Assembly: GCA_020736575.1 (NCBI GenBank)
Contig: JAGPYM010000010.1
Span: forward strand, 1,054,001 to 1,118,000
Reading direction: 5' to 3'
Length of the DNA: 64,000 nucleotides
Source of the DNA: Thelonectria olida
Taxonomy: Eukaryota; Ascomycota; Sordariomycetes; Hypocreales; Nectriaceae
In this document: in pieces, positions 57,279 through 64,000 of the stretch
Numbering within the stretch: the stretch's first letter is position 1
Layout: every line of letters starts with the position of its first letter
Program-made: the position numbers and the translations under genes
The notes under the pieces: model-generated
Database searches by the model: none
Seen by the model: the letters and a program-made list of their open reading frames with translations, nothing else
What the model was told of the DNA's origin: nothing

Positions 57279-60200
57279 ATGACATCCGATGGCTCCCGCG
57301 ACAGGCCTTCAACTAGCTTGGGGCGTGCCAGCCGTGAGGATGGTCCTTACGTTCTCAGGTCGTTGTTGGATGATGTCCCACTCTCTGCGGATGGCACCCA
57401 GGACGACATCAAGATAAACTGTGTCGACTACTTGGGTAAGTACTGCCATACAGGAATTTCGACCTGTAAGATTTATGCATGCTAAACTCTACCCTCAGAT
57501 AACAATCTATACGTGGGCACCTCGGCGTCGGAACTACTTCACTTCGTACAAATCCCCCCCGATCCCAATGACCCATCCGAACAACCCGTCTACATTCTGG
57601 CGTCGCGACTATGTCCCGCTTACTCCGATCCCTCTACCGCTCCTGCGAGCTCTCGTCCTGGTGTTCAGCAGATTCTTTTGCTACCCCGTGTGGGCAAAGC
57701 ATGCATTCTATGCAACTGGACCGTCACATTCTACTCTCTTCCTGAGCTCAGCCCAATATTCGGAACAACTCAAGTTAAGAATTGCAACTGGATTGGTGGT
57801 GTTGATCTCAATGAGCCAGTCTCGAGCGATGGCGGGGTTGATACTGGTGCCGCAGTAACAATCATGCTCTCCCTGAATAGGAGGATACAGGTTGTTCGAA
57901 TTGCTGAAGATGCGCGGGTTCTACGGGTACGCAACTACTATTCAGTTTCCACGCATTACCGCTAACTCGATCTAGAAAATTGACTTCTCAGGGAGCACCC
58001 TAACAGTGCGGCGGGATTCTATTGCGTGTGTCGCTGACTCAAAGTCATATGCACTCCTTGATGTAGACCGACAACTAAAGATTCCCTTGATGAGCATATC
58101 ATCAGTCGAGGAGTCGCCTGACGAGGACCTGGGAAGGGCCCAGAGTCTCGCGATGGACACCACTGGCATCACGCGGAGTTCCTCATCAGCAGGGAATCGG
58201 CCTTCTGCAGCCGTGGCCCATGGTCGAAGTACAAGCCTCGGTGGTTCAATATTGGGGACAATCCGTCGCCCAGAACAACGCGGGATTGAAGGCGAGGATC
58301 GAGCCCTTCAGAGCCCTTCCCCACCAGTGCCATCCTCGAGCCCGAAGCCGCCAGGTGATGGCCCATCTACTATCCCTCCATCTCTAGACAAACCTCTACC
58401 AGCTGCGCCGTCACCCACTGGAACCCCGGTCCAATCCACCAATCCCAGACCGACGCCTGGGTCAGTATTTCTCAAACCGTTTATTACTTCTCCAACTCCG
58501 GATGAATTTTTGTTGGTTACTGGAACCGGCCCATTGGAGCCTGGTATTGGCATGTTCGTCAACCTCGACGGTGACCCAACTCGCCCAACTCTTGAATTCG
58601 ACAGGTACCCTAAGGATGTGATTGTTGATGGCCCTTCTGGGGACTTGTCGTCGTCCCGATCAGGTCTTCAAGAAGAAGAAGAGGGGTACGTTCTGGCCTC
58701 AACGGCCAAGGAATTTAAGGACGGCTTGCGTCACGGTCTCGAAATTCAACGCTTTGATGCAGGCTCCGATACGAACCCAAACAAGTTCTGGCTCGAAGCC
58801 CCGGTTCCTGCGGACTCGGGTGTCTATGGTATACGCTCTCTGGCCGGCAGTGAAGAAACAAAGTTTGAAGAGATTGTTCAGAGATTATGCCAGAGAAGAT
58901 TTACACCATTCTCGCCTCCCACTGATGCATCTACCTCAGCGCTGAAGACCTCAGATTCAAGGACAGCATTGTCGATAGAACGGCTGTCGAAAGAAAAGGA
59001 GCTTTTTGACCAAAATTTCGACTCCCAGGATGAAGAATCATTACCCGAAGGCTGGGAAACTAGTCGCAATACCGAAGGAGAAGACTTCGCTCGTCAGCTA
59101 GCCAAAGCAGAAGCGAGACTGGCCGTCTGGACTGGGAACCGCATCTGGTGGGCAATTCGTAATCCATTGCTCATTCAACTGGATGCTACTCTTGCAGCGG
59201 CCTGTCCTGGAGGGTATGAGAACCCGCAGTCTATTGACAGAGGGCCTATCTTCGCCATGCTCAAATCCATTCGTGGACGGGATGCGAGGACAGAATTGGA
59301 GTTTATGACTTTGGGATATATACGGCAGAAGGCAGGTATTCTGCTTCTTATCAACCTACTTCAGTCTCCGGAAAACCAGCAATTCTCGGACCCAGATGTG
59401 AAGGCACTAGAAGAGGTATTGGTCGACAGTGGTCTTGATCCGAGAGTTATCATCTCACTCATACCCGGCGTACGAAACGAGATCATTGACAAACGACGGG
59501 GAATTTGGATCTATGGAGGGGTAAGAGAAGCGATAGAGCCCTACCTTCGAGGAGAAGAGTTCTCAAACTCGTCCAAGGATTCGATCTCGACATTAGAGCC
59601 TCCGATCATGCACTTCCTTCGACGATTTCTTGGCTCGTGGCGTAAGAAGAAGGGCTTCGGCAGCGTGGCGGACGAACAAGAGGTGTTCCGCACAGTTGAC
59701 GCAGCTCTTTTACTTGTTCTGCTCGAGATTGACCAACACTCTCCCGCAGGAGTGGGCAAAGGAGGTACCGTCAGATCCGAGCTCTATGATGTGGTCGACA
59801 AAGGAGTCGACTGCTTTGATCGCGCAGTCGATCTTCTCGAGTCATATCATCGCCTCTTTGTTCTGAGCAGGCTCTACCAGAGTCGGAAGCTGTCTGGTGA
59901 CGTGCTTGCAACTTGGAGGCGAATCATTGAGGGGGTGCGAGATGATGGCCAGGAGCTACGCGATGGGGAGCAGCGTGTCCGCGAGTACCTGACCAAGATC
60001 AGCAGCCAGACTCTCGTGCAAGAGTACGGCGTCTGGCTGGCGAACCGCAATCCGAAGCTGGGCGTGCAGGTTTTTGCCGAGGATAAAGGCCGCGCTCCCA
60101 AGTTCGAACCAGCTCAGGTCGTTGAAATTCTCCGGACAGAAGCTCCGGCTGCTGTCAAGTATTACCTCGAGCATCTTGTCTTTGGCAAGGGTCACACTAC

Positions 60201-60954
60201 ATATGTCAACGACCTTATCGCCTATTATCTTGATGTTGTTGTCACCAATCTAGAGACGTCCTCTGAAAGCCGTGAGGCCATCAGGGCAACCTACGAGGCA
60301 TACCGGGCACTTCAGGCCCCGAAGCCCACATACCATCATTTCCTTCGCGACAATGCTCCAGATGACAACGAGGTCTGGCACAGCCGTCTACGTCTTTTGC
60401 AGCTCCTCGGCGGCAACAATGACTATGACGCCGCCGCTATTCGTGAGCGCATCGCCGCTCTTTCCAGCGACCTGCTCGTCCCGGAGACTATCATCCTCGC
60501 CGGTCGGGCCCGCCAGCATGAGGATGCCTTGCGGCTGCTTATCCATAACCTCGGCGACTACGACACGGCCGTCTCGTACTGTCTTCGCGCGGGCTCTGGC
60601 ACCTCTGTGTCTGTCGAAGCCCCCGATTCGGGCGAGCAACGACGCCTGTTTCACGTCGTTCTTCGCGAACTGCTGGCCCTCGATGATGCCAGCGACCGCG
60701 TTGAGCAAACAGGCGCGCTACTCGAGCGCTTCGGGGGCTGGTTTGAGATCGATGAGGTTCTCGGCCTCATCCCCGATGACTGGTCTGTCGACATTGTGGC
60801 CGGCTTCCTCGTCGGTGCTCTCAAGCGGCTTGTTGGCGAGCGCCACGAAAGCATGCTCACTAGCGCTCTCTGCGGTGCGCAGAACTTGCGTGTGAATTAT
60901 GACCTTGTCGCCAAGGTGGAGGAGAAGGGGCCGAGTGTCGAAGCGCCCAACTAA
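57279..60954 (+). CDS. VPS3: CORVET subunit VPS3 (TGFBRAP1/Vps39-like CNH protein)
   Basis: Three exons (57279-57435, 57499-57926, 57976-60954) encode 1187 aa. The N-terminus is a citron-homology (CNH) beta-propeller: INCVDYLDNNLYVGTSASEL, then ILLLPRVGKACILCNWTVTFY and TLTVRRDSIACVADSKSYAL. A Pro/Ser-rich loop interrupts it at about 250-345. The second half is helical and matches the Vps39-type domains: KAGILLLINLLQSPENQQF, VDCFDRAVDLLESYHRLFVL, and the final segment PETIILAGRARQHEDALRLL with ALDDASDRVEQTGALLERF. Vps3 confers Rab5/Vps21 binding on the CORVET tether in early endosome fusion. Vps39 is the alternative paralogue; length and layout fit VPS3/TGFBRAP1 better, but this is not certain. 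Confidence 0.85.
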
Positions 60955-61604
60955 TAAGAAGTTTCGAGTGCAATGGATGGAATACCTATAGATTAGTGAA
61001 GTCGAGAGTTGAGCCTGCGATCTTGTATGTTAGCTATATTGATGCATTTACGGCTATATCCAAGACGATGGTTGATGCTGTTTGTATATTCAGTATCGTA
61101 CACCGTCTATTTCATGTCTTCGTCTATTTCTAACTTTGAACTTGACTCAGTAAACTTCATGCTACCTGGGACAAGCACCCCTTTCCCATTCACTTCCTAT
61201 CGGTTCAACAAACCAATCCCCTTCGTCTCTCCACCTGCACGTCACCAACCCTCTTCCCCCGCTTCTGTCCCTCTCGTTCAGATTATTCCGCCGTCTTACG
61301 ACGCTTCAACACTGAGTGCGGGCGTCCACAACGCCACGAGACAGCAAGCAGACCAATCATGCACCGCGGGGCTGGAGCAGCTGAAAAGCACGACGATGCG
61401 CCAAGTCGCCGCTGTGACGGGAAAGCACTCGCGGTATATGCCGAGAGAGAGAGGTGGTGTGCGGGGTGCTCACTTATAAAAGGCTGTCGAGGTTCCCTTC
61501 CAACGTCTGCTCCTTCATCAAGATGGTGGAAAGTTGGGATGGAAGAAGGAACCAAATATGGATGGAAAGAGAAAGGGAGAACATCCCAATATCATTTTTC
61601 CTGA
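60955..61604. other. Intergenic: 3' flanks of VPS3 and the methyltransferase gene
   Basis: Convergent 3' ends. No supported gene. Confidence 0.6.
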
Positions 61605-62513
61605 TCAAGGCGTCTGATCAATCCACTTCAACGAAGCAACAACAAGCCACCGCTTCCGAACCGTAACATCGTCCTCCCGATCCGTCTCCCACGGCCGCTC
61701 CTCGCCGTTGCAGTCCCTCTCCCAGATACACTCGACCTCCAGCCCGATGCTGCGCAGCGCCTCCGCCTCGTAAAAGCCGCGCATCTTCTGGCGGCCCGTG
61801 TGGAAGCCGGCAACAACCCAGCACCGCGCTTCAGGCGTCTTGCGGAGGAAGTGCGCGATGCTCGTGTGCAGGTTGGCGTGCTGCCATGGCATCCACAGAC
61901 AGTCGGCGACGATGATGCGGTCAAAGGCGTGCGCGTTCTCCACGCTGAAGGGATCTGAGAGCTCACCCCAGGCGTGACCCTCAACGACGACAGACGACGC
62001 TGGCGTGGCGGTTGATCCCTCGGGGGCGTTTGCCTGCTGGACATTGCGCAGCACGTTGGTCCGCAGCGTCTTGAGAACAGGCTCGGCGGGATAATCAGTC
62101 ACAGCAACGCGCTCCGCACCGAACAAGGCGCCCATGATGCTCGGCAACGCCGTCCCCGCGCCGAGTTCCAGCGTACTCAGCCCCTTGACGTCAAACGACA
62201 GCTTCCCCTGGGCTTCACGGGGCGTCTCCAAGGCGACACCGAGCGAATCCGCCTCCACGAACTCACCCAGCAACAACGACGCGTTCCACAAGTAATGGCT
62301 GAACAGCTTCCGATCATCTTCCTTGACGGGGTCAGCGAGGTCGATGAGCAGCGGCTTGGGAAGGTGCGGCGAGGTATAGACGAGGCCGTGTTCCGAGTCG
62401 CCGTGCTGATTGGTGATGTCATCGGGGAAGATGACGCCGAGAGAAGTGCCAAAGTAGTCTTCCGGACCGTCGGGCCCGTCGCCTTTCATGGAGATGCGCC
62501 AAGTGAGAGACAT
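61605..62513 (-). CDS. EFM7: EFM7/NNT1-like protein N-terminal and lysine methyltransferase
   Basis: An intact single exon of 302 aa from the ATG at 62511-62513 (the open frame extends upstream only without an ATG). It is a seven-beta-strand methyltransferase of the lysine-methyltransferase family (Methyltransf_16 type). Signatures are HYLWNASLLLGEFV, SAM motif LSTLELGAGTALPSIMGALFG followed by RVAVTDYPAEPVLKTLRTN, and the post-motif FDRIIVADCLWMPWQHANL. The C-terminus ends EVECIWERDC and RKRWLVVASLKW. In yeast, Efm7 modifies the N-terminus and adjacent lysine of elongation factor 1A. The older name NNT1 (nicotinamide N-methyltransferase) is a legacy annotation. I assign it by motif order and length. 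Confidence 0.85.
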   Translation of the reverse strand: MSLTWRISMKGDGPDGPEDYFGTSLGVIFPDDITNQHGDSEHGLVYTSPHLPKPLLIDLADPVKEDDRKLFSHYLWNASLLLGEFVEADSLGVALETPREAQGKLSFDVKGLSTLELGAGTALPSIMGALFGAERVAVTDYPAEPVLKTLRTNVLRNVQQANAPEGSTATPASSVVVEGHAWGELSDPFSVENAHAFDRIIVADCLWMPWQHANLHTSIAHFLRKTPEARCWVVAGFHTGRQKMRGFYEAEALRSIGLEVECIWERDCNGEERPWETDREDDVTVRKRWLVVASLKWIDQTP

Positions 62514-63335
62514 GGCGTCGTCCTGCCGTGTGGTGTGATGTAAGTGAAGTGTTTTAGGATGAGTTTTGTGACGGTGGTCCAACGAAGACTTTCGACTCTT
62601 GGTCTGTCAGTCTTGGCGGGCCCACGGTTTGAATATATACCGGGAAGCGAATGAAAGGAAAGAAATACTTGAAAAGTGAAGGATAAGAAGATATTTCGCA
62701 GGTTGATCGCGTGAGCACTCGCCTTCCTGAGTGCCTATACGCCGCAGCATTATCATGGTGGGGGAGGGGCCGAGAAAGAAATTTGCCAGGCCTGACCGCT
62801 TTTCGCGGGGTTGGGATGAAACGAAATCAACACCACAAGTCAACCAGCAGAACTCATCACATACGAACAAGGGGAACTCGTTGACTCAGTCATCAGTGTG
62901 AGATATTTCAACATTATAGATACTCATTAGTTGGGGCTCAAGTGTACAAGATTCCTTTCACACAAGAACAAGTATCCCAAAATTGCTTCTCATCATCCAT
63001 TATTGATTGTCATCAAGCCATTAACCGGTGAGAACACACCCCAAGGGAGAGCAAAAGTAGTAGAGACAAAAACAGGGGTATCGATACGTCAACTCCCAAA
63101 CAAGCCATCAAAAAATTGGAAGCCCAGATCCCTCTCGTCCCATCCAATGCCCAGCCGAGCCCAGTGTCATAAAATTCCGATTCCAGTTCCCAAAATAGTT
63201 TCCCACAACCCCAAGAGTGCCTATAATCTAGTACAGATTCGCGTGCGCCGTCCTTGCCATGCTTTTTTTTGTTTTAAGTACTGAGTGTGTGTGTGTGTGC
63301 GTGTGTGTGTGCGTCGTGGTAGAGAAGTGTTTAGT
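62514..63335. other. Intergenic with a GT/CG microsatellite
   Basis: A dinucleotide tract of GTGTGTGC type occupies about 63283-63316. Nothing else is supported. Confidence 0.6.
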
Positions 63336-64000
63336 TCAAGGAGCAGTGGCATTGTTGTCCAGCATCATTTGCATCTCCTGCATCTCCTTAAGCTGCTCAG
63401 CAGTGGGATCATCCGAGATCCAAGGCCCCTTCTCAGCGGCCGTGGCGGAATGGAAGCCATCAGCTCGCTTCAGAGTCTGCACATCAAGGTCTGTGACGTA
63501 CGAGTTTCCGTCAGAGAGCTTGATGCGAACCTCGTGGTCGGTAGAGAGCATCATGTCATCCTTGGCCAAGCGTCGAGGGCCATCGAAAACAGCCAGGACG
63601 CGCTTCTTCATCGTCATCTGGCCCTTGTCGAAGCCCCACGATGAAGGATAGTCACGTCGGTTCTTGCGGCCCCGGGTCTTGACGGCAAGAGTCACACCGC
63701 CACGAGAGTGAGTGAGGCCTCTCGACTTCTGCACGCCATTGGCAGGGTTGCCCTTCTTCTTTGTGGCAGGGGAGCTGCTCGACTTGGAGGACGAGTCAAT
63801 GTCGTCTTCGTCAGTGTCCAATTCCTCCTCTTCCTCCTCAGTCGAGGTAGTTTCCGTGGTGATGGGAAGGTTGTTCTTCTCCAGCGTCATGTGAACATCC
63901 TTATCGTTCTCAACCTCAGCCAGGCGCTTGGCGTTGATGGCCTCGGCGGGGTCTTCTTGTTGGACGATGCGCAACACACAGTCGTCAAGATGCTCATAGA
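63336..64000 (-). CDS. C-terminal part of an unrecognised acidic nuclear-type protein, cut by window edge
   Basis: The minus-strand frame is open from the right window edge to a stop at 63336 (about 220 residues visible). It begins YEHLDDCVLRIVQQEDP, passes a strongly acidic Glu/Asp stretch (TEEEEEELDTDEDDIDSS) and a Ser/Lys run, then continues RGGVTLAVKTRGRKNRRDYP, MKKRVLAVFDGPRRL and YVTDLDVQTLKRADGF, and ends in a Met/Gln-rich helix. The mix of acidic and basic low-complexity segments suggests a nuclear protein, but I recognise no family. Its start lies outside the window. Confidence 0.7.
   Translation of the reverse strand, partial: YEHLDDCVLRIVQQEDPAEAINAKRLAEVENDKDVHMTLEKNNLPITTETTSTEEEEEELDTDEDDIDSSSKSSSSPATKKKGNPANGVQKSRGLTHSRGGVTLAVKTRGRKNRRDYPSSWGFDKGQMTMKKRVLAVFDGPRRLAKDDMMLSTDHEVRIKLSDGNSYVTDLDVQTLKRADGFHSATAAEKGPWISDDPTAEQLKEMQEMQMMLDNNATAP

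Noticed and set aside
1..64000. tRNA genes, rRNA genes, CRISPR arrays and LTR retrotransposons
   Set aside because: I scanned by eye for T-loop-like boxes, long terminal repeats and reverse transcriptase motifs and found none I could support. A CRISPR is not expected in a fungus, and the regular repeats seen are protein-coding or palindromic. A tRNAscan or RepeatMasker run would be decisive.

Overview
The window looks like the nuclear genome of a filamentous ascomycete, most likely a Sordariomycete; I cannot go below class. Genes have short GT-AG introns (about 43-100 nt) with CTAAC-type branch sites. The gene content (NACHT and NB-ARC NLRs, a DUF3435 recombinase, DUF6601 and DUF3455 proteins, a P450, COY1, VPS3) is typical of that group. 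Exon coordinates below were read by eye from splice signals and frame; no database was searched.

Region A (1 to about 26.1 kb) is accessory DNA. From left to right it holds:
- the 5' part of a NACHT-type NLR (minus strand, running off the left edge);
- a broken TPR-NLR tail and a membrane-anchored protein with a damaged N-terminus;
- a gene joining a trypsin-like domain to about 17 nearly identical ankyrin repeats;
- a BTB pseudogene;
- a 1-kb array of the degenerate palindrome TACYRGTA;
- an ankyrin gene and a DUF6601 membrane protein;
- an apparently intact SesB-like hydrolase/NB-ARC/TPR NLR of about 1457 aa with 14 nearly identical 42-aa repeats;
- duplicated debris, including three truncated copies of a DUF3435 gene;
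- an intact five-exon DUF3435 tyrosine recombinase (about 800 aa, minus strand).

DUF3435 recombinases are the 'captains' of Starship giant transposons. A captain normally lies at one end of its element and reads inward, and NLRs are common cargo. Here the captain reads leftwards into the NLR-rich block, and ordinary housekeeping genes begin just to its right. My leading inference is that the right-hand end of a Starship (intact, or a relic) lies near 25.3-26.1 kb. That stretch holds a hairpin and a pair of direct repeats differing only by transitions, which resembles RIP.

Region B (about 27.2 to 64 kb) is conserved chromosome. It holds an FNR-type flavin reductase, a gene-free stretch of about 5.7 kb, a caspase-like/C2 fusion, a cytochrome P450, fibrillarin and ribosomal protein L17 as a divergent pair, a large F-box protein, a secreted DUF3455 protein, the golgin COY1/CASP divergent from the CORVET subunit VPS3, an EFM7/NNT1-like methyltransferase, and the C-terminal part of an unrecognised acidic protein at the right edge.

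Functionally, Region A looks like a store of self/non-self recognition and cell-death genes. Its receptors have different N-terminal effector domains (NACHT_N, hydrolase, trypsin-like), and their repeat domains are being homogenised internally. Region B is growth and housekeeping: ribosome biogenesis, Golgi and endosome traffic, and translation-factor methylation.
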